Position numbers and translations under genes: made by a program
DNA from: SKVR01 sp964410015
GTDB lineage: Bacteria > Bacteroidota > Bacteroidia > Bacteroidales > UBA7960
Assembly (NCBI GenBank): GCA_964410015.1
Contig: CAYPFV010000099.1
Coordinates: forward strand, 1-12,088
Direction: 5' to 3'
Length of the DNA: 12,088 bases
Part shown: positions 1 through 7,856 of the stretch, one piece after another
How the letters are laid out: every line of letters starts with the position of its first letter
How positions within the stretch are numbered: position 1 is the first letter of the stretch
Notes under the pieces: model-generated
The model's database searches: none
What the model was told of the DNA's origin: nothing
Seen by the model: the letters and a program-made list of their open reading frames with translations, nothing else

Positions 1-120
1 TAATGTCGGCGCTATGCGCCTTTTGATCGATTCGTATATTTTTCTACCGTAATGTTGGCGCTATGCGCCTTTTGATCGATTCGTATATTTTTCTACCGTA
101 ATGTTGGCGCTATGCGCCTT
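1..120 (+). repeat. 49-bp tandem palindromic repeat, long-unit array
   Basis: Two full units (1-49 and 50-98) differ at a single base (position 7 of the unit, C or T). They are followed by a partial third unit at 99-120. Each unit has three parts: a 20-base head starting TAATGTYGG and carrying the inverted repeat GGCGC-TAT-GCGCC, a 24-base A/T-rich middle, and the 5-base tail TACCG. The middle segments are identical between units, so these are not CRISPR spacers. Unit 1 begins at the first base of the window, so the array may extend further left. The head and tail match the units of the neighbouring 26-bp array read on the opposite strand. Function is unknown; each unit could form a short hairpin in DNA or RNA. 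Confidence 0.9.
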
Positions 121-137
121 ATATGGGTTCATTACGA

Positions 138-290
138 TAGCGTATAACACCGACATTACGTTAGGTGCGTTAGCACCGGCATTATGGAAGGTGCGTTAGC
201 ACCGGCATTATGGAAGGTGCGTTAGCACCGGCATTACGTTAGGTGCGTTAGCACCGGCATTACGGTAGGTGCGTTAGCACCGGCATTATG
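138..290 (-). repeat. 26-bp tandem palindromic repeat, short-unit array, inverted relative to its neighbour
   Basis: The hairpin core GGTGC-GTTA-GCACC occurs five times, starting at 164, 190, 216, 242 and 268, an exact 26-bp period. A degenerate sixth unit occupies 138-163. Between cores sits GGCATTA plus a variable 5-base linker (revcomp forms TACCG, TAACG and TTCCA). Read on the minus strand the unit is TAATGCCGGTGC plus TAACGCACC plus linker, which aligns with the 49-bp units at 1-120 lacking their 24-base middle. There are no unique spacers, which rules out a CRISPR array. The array lies 15 bases past the stop codon of the CARF nuclease gene. Its hairpins could therefore lie in the 3' end of the cas operon transcript, but there is no U-tract typical of an intrinsic terminator. 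Confidence 0.9.
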
Positions 291-305
291 AACCAAAATA
301 ATATC

Positions 306-1331
306 TCATAATTTCAAATTTGCTCCGTTTTGCTTTACACACAATGGTTTATTATTCATTATATCCACACGGTCGTTCACACCCTCAATGCCCAATATCT
401 TTAGTTTCCGGGAAAGATCTTCCTGAAATGATTTTGGTTCTCCGGACAAATCTGCTAATGTTATGAGCCAGGCACGCGATCTGAACCCAAAATTCTTGTT
501 CAATGCACTCAACTTGAAAAGAATGTTATCCAGGTTGCGCTTAAAATGATTCCTGCCACCCATACTCACTTTCACCTCTAAAACAAATAACTCGTTATCA
601 TACACAAAGGCAATATCCAATTCATTGTCGTGCCCCATTCTATGCGTTTCGTGAAAGTTGTTGACTTTTACGTTGCGTTCAATATCCCCATCTCTGAGAT
701 TGAATTGTGATTTGATTTTATAAAAAATAAATTGCTCAAACCAAATCCCTGTAAAAAGATTCTGAGTTTCGTTTGTTCTGCCTTCTATTATCTTATTTAC
801 ATCAAAATCAGCATTTTTATATTCACGCAACAATGCCTTAAGAAATCTGATATCAGATAAGGGTTCCTGGGTAGGTTGGTAATAAATGCCATGCGAATTG
901 AGATACTCCCGCACATTAACCTGCTCTGTTATCGGAATTGTTTCAGGTTCTTCACTTCCCATTTGAATAAAATAATGCTTACCAATAGGAATGTAAAACA
1001 GCTGACTATTTAATTTTCGGAAAAAATTATACGTCACCATAAACATCATTTTGGTGCCGCAGGTAAGATTCACCAAATATTGATCATCGGATGAAAACCT
1101 ATTCAATAACGCCTTTTCCATGGTTGCCTGGTCTGATTCATCCGGCAGGATTACTTCACTGGTTTTAAAGGCATGCATAGAGGCGGCATCCATGAGGTGT
1201 CTTACCTTTTGTTTCTCGAGCATCTGCTTTGTTGTTACAAAAACAACCTCATCTGCCTGTTCTGCATACTTTTTGAAAAAGAACAGATTAGGTATGTTTT
1301 GATCGGAAACCAGGAGGATGAGTTGTGGCAT
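306..1331 (-). CDS. card1: Card1/Can2-family CARF nuclease, cOA-activated type III CRISPR effector
   Basis: This 341-residue protein starts at the ATG at 1331. The N-terminal half is a CARF (Rossmann-like) domain: a hydrophobic first strand (LILLVSD, residues 4-10) and the ligand-loop motif NLTCGTKMM (88-96), where relatives usually have NLTGGTK. The C-terminal half is a PD-(D/E)XK nuclease domain (formerly DUF1887): a Glu in GIWFEQF (E199), ELD at 237-239, and EVK at 252-254 after a hydrophobic strand. Known Card1 and Can2 proteins are switched on by cyclic tetra-adenylate made by Cas10. They cut ssDNA and/or RNA, or nick DNA, causing dormancy or slowing infection. Position as last gene of the operon fits that role. 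The 65-base gap before it is the longest in the operon. GC (about 38%, hand-counted over 360-1320) is above the cas10 core. The ligand type and nucleic acid target are inferred from the family. Confidence 0.88.
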   Translation of the reverse strand: MPQLILLVSDQNIPNLFFFKKYAEQADEVVFVTTKQMLEKQKVRHLMDAASMHAFKTSEVILPDESDQATMEKALLNRFSSDDQYLVNLTCGTKMMFMVTYNFFRKLNSQLFYIPIGKHYFIQMGSEEPETIPITEQVNVREYLNSHGIYYQPTQEPLSDIRFLKALLREYKNADFDVNKIIEGRTNETQNLFTGIWFEQFIFYKIKSQFNLRDGDIERNVKVNNFHETHRMGHDNELDIAFVYDNELFVLEVKVSMGGRNHFKRNLDNILFKLSALNKNFGFRSRAWLITLADLSGEPKSFQEDLSRKLKILGIEGVNDRVDIMNNKPLCVKQNGANLKL

Positions 1332-1396
1332 GGTTTGTAACTATTGACAAGGCAAAAAATAAACTTAATCGTATGTTGCGCGCTATTTGAATGATA

Positions 1397-3040
1397 TTAA
1401 GCATTTAATTTATCAAACCATTCTTTAGCTTTTTTCTCATCTACCCATGATTTTATCAATCCCCAGTTTCCTTTCTTGAAGTTATTCCATTTCTTTTTTT
1501 GTTTATTTGATAAAGATTTCAAATCAAGGCTTCTGAAAAGAAAATCTTCAATGGATTTGTAATCAGATTCAGGAATTGTTTCTACAATTCGCTTATATTC
1601 ACGAATAATAATTTCGCCCGATTCATACTCATTAATATTGGCAAGTTTTGAAGCAAGGCCTTCTTTAATGGCATTTTCTTTTTCCGCTTCCTTATTGGCG
1701 AGATTGAGTTTTTCACGTTCTTTTATTTCTTCTTTTTCTTTTTTCTTTTTTTCTTCAATTTCTTTTAACTCACGTGCAACTCTTTCTTCCTCATCTTTTT
1801 TAGCCTTTTCCTCCGCTTCTTTTTCCGCCCTGAGTTTTTCTTTTTCTTCTTGCTTCTCCCTCTGGATTCTTTCCTTTTCCATGCGCGCTTCTTCTGCCTG
1901 TTGGATGATTTCTGCCTTACGTTGTTCTTCCTGTTGTTGAATTTGTTTTTTTTCTTCTTCGGTAAGAATCTTAAGTTCTACAAAACCCATCAAACTAAAA
2001 TCATCATTTTCAACTGCAATCTTTCTGGATTTGGCTTTCTTTTTACCTGCATGTATTCCTCTGGGCCATGTTCCGGTATTTATGAAATCCTTTTCGTGTA
2101 GCCAGTCACCCGTAATACTGTGATATCCGCTACCAGCTGCCATTTTAAAAATACAGGAGGAGTTATCAGCGGGAATTAAATCTAATAATTCATTAAGATG
2201 AGCAATAATTTTCTCCGTTTCATTATTTGAAAACTCATTGAAAAACTCTATTTGTTTCAGGAGGTATTTACGTGTATGAGCGTTGATGATTGAGAAAAGA
2301 AAAGAGATGTCTTTGCTCATTATCTGATCCTTCTTTTCTTTTTTGCTATGCACCTTTATTTTATGATAAGCCAAAGGAGATATTGCAAGGGAAAGAAACC
2401 CTGATGTTTTTGGTTTTAAAATTTCGTAAATGGTATTAAAACCATTAGGTCTGAATTGTGAATCGGTCTTTCCAAATTTACCTCCTTTATGTTTCCATCC
2501 GCCGGCATTAAAATCATTTCCAAAAAGGTTGAATATTTTCGTATTGATAAGTTCGGTATTATCATTGATTTTTGCATCAGAGAATTTGACGAACCGCATA
2601 AATTCGTCACCTTTATTTGGTGTACCAAAGACATCTCTGTCATCCTTTTCGTTATCTCTTAAATAAGTAAACAGAATGGATCTTATTGCTCCTTTAATTG
2701 AGCTGCCGGGTACATAAGGTCGATCCGACATTCCCTCCTTGATAAATGTTTTGATGGGATTGATTGATCTGTACTTCATTGAAAACATGTGATCTGAATA
2801 ATCATCAATTTTCCCGGGTAGTTTATTTGCCAATCCATGGCTATCTCTTTTTAACAGGAAATCAGCAATTGTTTCAGCGCCAAGTTCTTTTGCTACTTTT
2901 TTGATGTTGAGTTTATATACTTTATTATCTTTTTGTACAAAATCCGCACCTTCAATCCAGTCCTTTTCAGCTCCTGCCCCAATGTGCAGGGGCGATAAAA
3001 CTGTTATTTTCAGATCGTATTTTTTATTTAATGTTTCCAT
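1397..3040 (-). CDS. csm5: Type III-A RAMP protein Csm5 (Cas7-like) with long C-terminal extension
   Basis: Residues 1 to about 355 are a normal Csm5. The N-terminal RAMP strand ends in LSPLHIGAG, followed by RPYVPGSSIKGAIRS and, near the end of the fold, AAGSGYHSITGDW. Csm5 caps the crRNA 3' end of the complex and, in Staphylococcus epidermidis, recruits host nucleases for crRNA maturation (known for the family). At 547 residues this protein is far longer than the roughly 350-400 usual. Residues of about 360-465 are almost entirely Glu, Lys, Arg, Gln and Ala and look like a long single helix or coiled coil. Residues of about 466-547 form a separate, unrecognised segment with conserved-looking Trp residues (KKKWNNFKKGNWGLIKSW). 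The reading frame runs unbroken through the extension, so it is not a frameshift fusion. The ATG at 3040 directly precedes the conserved first strand and lies 9 bases after csm4. Confidence 0.9.
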   Translation of the reverse strand: METLNKKYDLKITVLSPLHIGAGAEKDWIEGADFVQKDNKVYKLNIKKVAKELGAETIADFLLKRDSHGLANKLPGKIDDYSDHMFSMKYRSINPIKTFIKEGMSDRPYVPGSSIKGAIRSILFTYLRDNEKDDRDVFGTPNKGDEFMRFVKFSDAKINDNTELINTKIFNLFGNDFNAGGWKHKGGKFGKTDSQFRPNGFNTIYEILKPKTSGFLSLAISPLAYHKIKVHSKKEKKDQIMSKDISFLFSIINAHTRKYLLKQIEFFNEFSNNETEKIIAHLNELLDLIPADNSSCIFKMAAGSGYHSITGDWLHEKDFINTGTWPRGIHAGKKKAKSRKIAVENDDFSLMGFVELKILTEEEKKQIQQQEEQRKAEIIQQAEEARMEKERIQREKQEEKEKLRAEKEAEEKAKKDEEERVARELKEIEEKKKKEKEEIKEREKLNLANKEAEKENAIKEGLASKLANINEYESGEIIIREYKRIVETIPESDYKSIEDFLFRSLDLKSLSNKQKKKWNNFKKGNWGLIKSWVDEKKAKEWFDKLNA

Positions 3041-3049
3041 AATTAAAAA

Positions 3050-4063
3050 TTAGTTTGTGTTAACGGGAATAAAAATTGCCCTTCCGTTACGGAAAACTTT
3101 ATGATCTAATTGTTGGTGTTCAATTATTGGGGTAAGGTCTGCTATTTTACCCGAAATTGTGATCTTATCAATCTTTTTCTTAAAAATTGATCCTTCCGTA
3201 AACATGTAAATACTGTTTTTTCTGAAAGTATTATATCCACTCGTTGTTATCCATCCGCCCCGTTTTACAAAATCATAGGATACCATCGTAGTATCCTCTT
3301 CGTTATCCTGGAGCATTTCTGTGAGTTGGTCTTTATTTTCCGGGCAATACATTGACAAACTCATTGCCAAACCCTTTTCAGGTAAATCAAGTTGTATTAC
3401 ATCATCTTCAAAAGTAAAAAATCCATTTCCAACATTACGATCGGTTCCGATTCCTTCATCTTTTAAAACATCAAGTGCTTTATTAAGCAATGCTATATTA
3501 TCACCCTTGGCAATAAAGAACAAACCTGATTTTTTTCTGAAAAACACCCTGTCCATATAAAATGGTCTCGCATCTTCCATCCCCGTTCTCGAAACAGTTA
3601 CCCTTGGTGATATTTGGGATGATATGAAATTTTCATCAATGTTTTTTGCGGTAAGAAAGTTTCCTTTAACGTGGGTGAGGTCAAGTGCTGTTCCCAGTGG
3701 ATTTTCACCATTTATTTGTTTTTGAAAATTATCCAGATCAAGCCATCTGACCTTTTTGATCTTTTTTACGTTTTCAAGAAATTTCTCATTCAGTGGTTTT
3801 AAAGTAAGGTTTTTAGGAAAAAATAACACCGGTTTAGATTCATCTTCATGACCTTGATAAAAGGGAAAGAGGCTGCTGATAGAAAAACCAAGATCACCAT
3901 TTTCTGGTATTTTATAACCCAGTTTTGCCAGGGTTGCCATAAGAGCAGCATACATTGCATCTGATCGAAAGGTTTGCAAGCTTATACTGTAATCATCTTT
4001 CTCATCGCCAAGATGCAGTGGGGTTTTAAAATAAAGTCTGTAAATTTTTAAATCAGTTTTCAT
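3050..4063 (-). CDS. csm4: Type III-A RAMP protein Csm4 (Cas5-like)
   Basis: Csm4 binds the 5' tag of the crRNA and bridges Cas10 to the Csm3 backbone. The 337-residue protein opens with the RAMP strand and loop LYFKTPLHLGDEKDDY, followed by FRSDAMYAALMATLAKLG, a typical Csm4 N-terminus. A Gly-rich loop, GIGTDRNVGNGFF, sits about two-thirds along. I chose the ATG at 4063. The frame can be extended to a TTG at 4081, but this adds only six hydrophobic residues and increases the overlap with csm3 from 11 to 29 bases. The 11-base overlap suggests translational coupling to csm3. No catalytic role is expected. Confidence 0.92.
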   Translation of the reverse strand: MKTDLKIYRLYFKTPLHLGDEKDDYSISLQTFRSDAMYAALMATLAKLGYKIPENGDLGFSISSLFPFYQGHEDESKPVLFFPKNLTLKPLNEKFLENVKKIKKVRWLDLDNFQKQINGENPLGTALDLTHVKGNFLTAKNIDENFISSQISPRVTVSRTGMEDARPFYMDRVFFRKKSGLFFIAKGDNIALLNKALDVLKDEGIGTDRNVGNGFFTFEDDVIQLDLPEKGLAMSLSMYCPENKDQLTEMLQDNEEDTTMVSYDFVKRGGWITTSGYNTFRKNSIYMFTEGSIFKKKIDKITISGKIADLTPIIEHQQLDHKVFRNGRAIFIPVNTN

Positions 4064-4697
4064 CAGCAAAATAATTTTCAAAGGTTATTTCTGTTTTCTT
4101 TGGTTCACTAAACTTTACCTGTCCATATCCTCTCGATCCGCTACCTCCTAAATAATCATTTTCTAAAGCGTGAATACCTCTTTCCAGCATTAAAAGTAAA
4201 TCTTTCCCATCATTATCATTATCCCAAATGTTAATGACAAATTCAACATCAAACTTTGCACCTGCCGGTATTCTTTCTATTTGTCTTGGATTTTTAGCCT
4301 TGCCCGTGATTCTCTCTATTGTATTTTCAAATTTAACTTCAGTGTAAGGCATATCAACAAATTCAGAGTTTTCCAATTCGTTTTGCGATTTTTCACTCAA
4401 ATAAGCGTCTCTTACAATTAATTTAGAAGGTTTATTATCTTTTGCAAAACCAAAAAGATCATTGATCTCGCTATTATTTCCAACTTCTGATGCTCCTGCA
4501 ATTTGTTCTAAAAGACTTCTAATCTTTCCCTTTAGTGAACTGCCTGGGATGTATGGAATATTCTCTATTGTTTTTCTTATTACTGGTTTGTCAATGCCAC
4601 CAATCTCTACATTGTCAGAACTATCTCCAATATGCAAGCCTGTGACTAATTCCATTGAATAATCTAATTTTATTTTTTTTGTCATTTTATTTTTCAT
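4053..4697 (-). CDS. csm3: Type III-A backbone RAMP and target-RNA nuclease Csm3 (Cas7)
   Basis: Csm3 forms the multi-copy helical backbone along the crRNA and cleaves bound target RNA at 6-nucleotide intervals (known for the family). At 214 residues it is the usual length. Visible motifs are TGLHIGDSSDNVEIGGIDKPVIR near the start, YIPGSSLKGKIRSLLE, and the C-terminal glycine-rich DYLGGSGSRGYGQVKF. D36 in GGIDKPVIR aligns with the Asp needed for RNA cleavage in characterised Csm3 proteins, so slicing activity is probably retained. The start may be the ATG at 4697 or the in-frame ATG four codons later at 4685; the sequence does not decide. The gene follows csm2 after 34 A/T-rich bases, and its end overlaps the csm4 start. 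Confidence 0.94.
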   Translation of the reverse strand: MKNKMTKKIKLDYSMELVTGLHIGDSSDNVEIGGIDKPVIRKTIENIPYIPGSSLKGKIRSLLEQIAGASEVGNNSEINDLFGFAKDNKPSKLIVRDAYLSEKSQNELENSEFVDMPYTEVKFENTIERITGKAKNPRQIERIPAGAKFDVEFVINIWDNDNDGKDLLLMLERGIHALENDYLGGSGSRGYGQVKFSEPKKTEITFENYFADEN

Positions 4698-4731
4698 GTT
4701 TTCTTTTATTTTAATATGTATAATATTTTAA

Positions 4732-5151
4732 TTATTTGCCGCCATGGTATTTATGGTATGCTACAATAGATTCAACAATTTTAACAAGATTGATCAAGTC
4801 CTTTTTATTACCGCTTCTAATGGCATTGATACCAATCTCTATTTGTTCATAAAACTGCTTTATCTTTGTCGTATGAGTAACATTACCTTTGAAATCTACA
4901 TTTACCTCACGTCCGACTGCATAAGCTAATTTTGCTTTTAACATAGGTACATCTGCCTGAAATTTTTCAGGATCTGATTGTATCCTTTTTAGTTCACCAA
5001 AAAATTTTCTTATTTGTGAACTCGTTAAAGGATTTGTTTTGTCTTTTTTTTGTAAAAATTCACCGAATGAATTAGCCCATTCAACTGTTTCATCCTTGAT
5101 GCCCTCCTGCACCCACTTTAGATTTAGATTATCATCTGGATATTTTGCCAT
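4732..5151 (-). CDS. csm2: Type III-A small subunit Csm2 (Cas11)
   Basis: This 139-residue, mostly helical protein has the Csm2 signatures LTSSQIRKFFGELKRIQ (about residues 42-58), MLKAKLAYAVGRE in the middle, and a C-terminus ending VESIVAYHKYHGGK. Csm2 forms the inner filament of the Csm complex, contacting crRNA-target duplex and linking Cas10 to Csm5; it has no known catalytic activity. It sits between cas10 (32-base gap) and csm3 (34-base gap), the standard type III-A order. The two spacers are A/T-rich with no clear ribosome binding site. Confidence 0.93.
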   Translation of the reverse strand: MAKYPDDNLNLKWVQEGIKDETVEWANSFGEFLQKKDKTNPLTSSQIRKFFGELKRIQSDPEKFQADVPMLKAKLAYAVGREVNVDFKGNVTHTTKIKQFYEQIEIGINAIRSGNKKDLINLVKIVESIVAYHKYHGGK

Positions 5152-5183
5152 TATTTTAAAATTTTAAGTGAATAAATGGTTTT

Positions 5184-7856
5184 TTATTGAGAATCAATAT
5201 TTTTTTCTATTCGAATTAACTGCTCTGCCCACCTTGCAGCCAAAGAAATCAAATCATAATTTCTCTCCTTAAATAATTCTTTTTGAAGTTCCTGGATGAA
5301 ATCTTTGATATTCCGGTTTTTATCATGTCTTTCCATTAATCTTTTAAGGAAATAAACGGTATGCCATTTATAACTCAACTCAACTATGTAAGAAGGATTT
5401 TCCCTTAGTCTCCTTTCATTTTCTTTTTTTATACCTCCATAAACCATTAGTTTATGCAAAATTGATTTTGACAAGTTTTCCTGAAGAATAAAATGCATAA
5501 ATTCATTTTTTTTGTTCTTCACATATTCAAATTCTTCTTCCCACGATACAGTCTCACCCAAAAAGCAAAATGCATTTTTCTCAGTTTCTCCAATATAACC
5601 ATTCTTGTTTTTTCCATCATCCCTGGTAAAATGTTTTGCATTTTCTTCTGCTTTGGCTGCAATCTCTGCTGCTTTTGCAATCGGGAATTTGTTGTTTACA
5701 ATGGCAACACCTCCTGAGATAGAAATATCCTGTCTGCCCACAAATGCTGCAAATTCATTGCGAAGGTCTTCAGCAAAATCAATAAGAAGATCCCATCGTC
5801 CTACTGCAAACACATCATCACCCCCGGAATATAAAATGTTTACATGATCTTTATATTTATCTTGATTGCGAATCGTGTTGATATAACCACTGAAAAATGT
5901 ATCCAAAAGAAAAGACATGGTGGCATAAGCTGAAAAACTTTTATGCTCTTCTTTTAGTCCTTTGATAAAAATATTACCCAAACCATCTATATCCATCCTT
6001 AGTATTCCAAAATAGGTTTCGGATTCGGGGTCTCCGGATATTACTTCTGTTAATTGCTCAAATGTTTTGTTATTACCATTAGTGTTTTTAGCCTGTTGAT
6101 TACCTCCATAAAACTGAAAACCATAACTTACATGGTTTCCTTTTAAATTGGCCGTCAGGAAATCAGTATTATTGATCCATTTAATTCTACTTACATCAGC
6201 AGAGGTAATCTTAAAATAGTCAGGGTTTTCCTTTGTTAAATCTATTTTTGGAAAAAGGTGATTGGCTATTCCTGCAATACCTATGTTAAAAAGTCGTTTT
6301 TCAAGATAAACTGCATCTTCCGATTTACCCTTGTAGGTTATATTAAAATCCGCACTTTTTAATTCATTACCCAATTCAATCTGTTCATTAACTGCTTTAC
6401 TGATAAACTTATCAGGGTCTTTATCAATCCGTATACAATTATTTTCTGAAAGGTTTTCGCCTGTTACGGCACAAACTTTCACGTTTCCACCATCTTTTTG
6501 AGGTTCAAAAAATGAGGCATATTGTTCCAGCATTATATGTTTGAATTTTTGCCCCTTATTGGATTTCATCTTATCATCCAATCCTTTCCAAATATCTTTA
6601 AGTTTTCCTTTTTCACCATTCACAAGTAATGTTTTATCACTGGTATAAGCAAAAGGTATATACTCTATATTCACGATCAGTTTTCCTTTGTGCTTATCCC
6701 ATAATTCCTCCTCGACGGAGATTTTTATTTCTTTCAAAGCATTTAAAACTTCGCTCGTATTTGGCAAAAGCATATAAAATTTTCCACCCGAAGAATATAC
6801 CACATGTCCCAGGGTTGCATTGATCTTTTCATGGGAAATGATTCGCTGGATAATGGAATCAATAAGCAATTGCAAATAGAAAGATCTTCCTTTGAGACTC
6901 ACAGCTGCTTTTCGTGAAGCAATATTATAAATGAATTTTTGTATGCCTGAGATATCACCTCCAACCATTATTACTGGTTGCGTATTTTCTTTTATGATCA
7001 GTTTTTTATTTTCTTCTTTCCATCTTAAATCCTGCTTATTTTCCAGATAATAGATATACAAACAATCTGCAAAGGCAGCAGTAGTTTTCAAATGTTCATA
7101 CAAACTTACATTGGCCATATCCATCGTATTCGAAGGAATGCACCAGGTATATTTCTTTAGTAAAAAGAGCAGGCTCTCCGTAAACCCTTTTAAGGAATCT
7201 GTGGGTAGTTTGTCGAATTTTTCAATAAATTCCAACCACAAAGCATTATAATCATTTTCGCTTACACCATCTTTTTTTTCATTAATCTCTTTAGGGAAAA
7301 TATTCTCTTTATGTTCTATATCTAATGGTTTCAGTGGAAAGGCAGATTTATATTGTCCTTCATAGATTTGATTAAAAACTGAATAAAGGGGAATACTTTT
7401 ATACCTTTTTCTTCCCCATTCTATTTTTTCTGTGTTTAATTCCGATTTTTCTAATGTATTTTGGTTTGTTCTGTCAATCCCTGCACTCCACCAGTCTGCT
7501 ATTGTTACAATTCCCTGCAATATGGTTTGGGGTTTGTGATGGTTTACTGCTAAATTCATAAGGTTATTCTCACCGGCGTTACCTTCCTGAAATAAATTTT
7601 CTTTTACTCCCGGTACTTTTTCCAGTTTTTCTTTGAACTTCTCAAAAAACTCATTTCCCCAAACAACATGCTGATAACCAAATCTTCCCTGGTCATTTAC
7701 CGGGCATATATCATTGGCCATTTTTTTTGAATACTCAGATAATTCATTTTGCTTGTCTGCAAATGCTTTATCTGCTCTTTGCCAGAACTTACCTATATCA
7801 TGCAGCAGTCCGGCCAAAAAAATTATTTCACGTTTTACGTTATTATTATTCTCCAT
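5184..7856 (-). CDS. cas10: Type III-A large subunit Cas10/Csm1: HD nuclease and cOA cyclase
   Basis: This 890-residue protein is the signal-generating subunit. An N-terminal HD domain carries LLHDIGKFW (H19, D20) plus a downstream NHHKPQ and a conserved IADWWSAG helix; HD domains of this type cut ssDNA. The first palm domain shows GGDISGIQKFIYNIASRKA (D301). The second palm has the intact cyclase motif SGGDDVF with GGDD at 678-681, which makes cyclic oligoadenylates from ATP when target RNA is bound. The zinc-binding segment between the palms is reduced: only C462 and C474 (CAVTG...NNC) are apparent, where many Cas10 proteins have two Cys pairs. The start ATG overlaps the end of cas6 by 11 bases. 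Both activities look intact, matching the CARF effector downstream. Hand-counted GC over eight sampled lines is about 32%. Confidence 0.96.
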   Translation of the reverse strand: MENNNNVKREIIFLAGLLHDIGKFWQRADKAFADKQNELSEYSKKMANDICPVNDQGRFGYQHVVWGNEFFEKFKEKLEKVPGVKENLFQEGNAGENNLMNLAVNHHKPQTILQGIVTIADWWSAGIDRTNQNTLEKSELNTEKIEWGRKRYKSIPLYSVFNQIYEGQYKSAFPLKPLDIEHKENIFPKEINEKKDGVSENDYNALWLEFIEKFDKLPTDSLKGFTESLLFLLKKYTWCIPSNTMDMANVSLYEHLKTTAAFADCLYIYYLENKQDLRWKEENKKLIIKENTQPVIMVGGDISGIQKFIYNIASRKAAVSLKGRSFYLQLLIDSIIQRIISHEKINATLGHVVYSSGGKFYMLLPNTSEVLNALKEIKISVEEELWDKHKGKLIVNIEYIPFAYTSDKTLLVNGEKGKLKDIWKGLDDKMKSNKGQKFKHIMLEQYASFFEPQKDGGNVKVCAVTGENLSENNCIRIDKDPDKFISKAVNEQIELGNELKSADFNITYKGKSEDAVYLEKRLFNIGIAGIANHLFPKIDLTKENPDYFKITSADVSRIKWINNTDFLTANLKGNHVSYGFQFYGGNQQAKNTNGNNKTFEQLTEVISGDPESETYFGILRMDIDGLGNIFIKGLKEEHKSFSAYATMSFLLDTFFSGYINTIRNQDKYKDHVNILYSGGDDVFAVGRWDLLIDFAEDLRNEFAAFVGRQDISISGGVAIVNNKFPIAKAAEIAAKAEENAKHFTRDDGKNKNGYIGETEKNAFCFLGETVSWEEEFEYVKNKKNEFMHFILQENLSKSILHKLMVYGGIKKENERRLRENPSYIVELSYKWHTVYFLKRLMERHDKNRNIKDFIQELQKELFKERNYDLISLAARWAEQLIRIEKNIDSQ

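Noticed and set aside
1..290. Regular repeats beside a Cas operon as the missing CRISPR array
   Set aside because: The sequence between repeat cores is the same from unit to unit (49-bp array) or only a short linker (26-bp array). There are no unique spacers, and the periods are wrong for repeat plus spacer in the 26-bp case.
138..290. Integron attC-like sites (GTTAGC next to inverted repeats)
   Set aside because: GTTAGCA does not fit the GTTRRRY core site, the units are only 26 bp with a 5-bp stem, and no cassette genes or integrase are present.
1638..1940. Plus-strand open frame opposite the csm5 coiled coil, rich in Ser, Phe and Leu
   Set aside because: It is the antisense reading of Glu/Lys-rich codons, which automatically yields long Ser/Phe/Leu frames.
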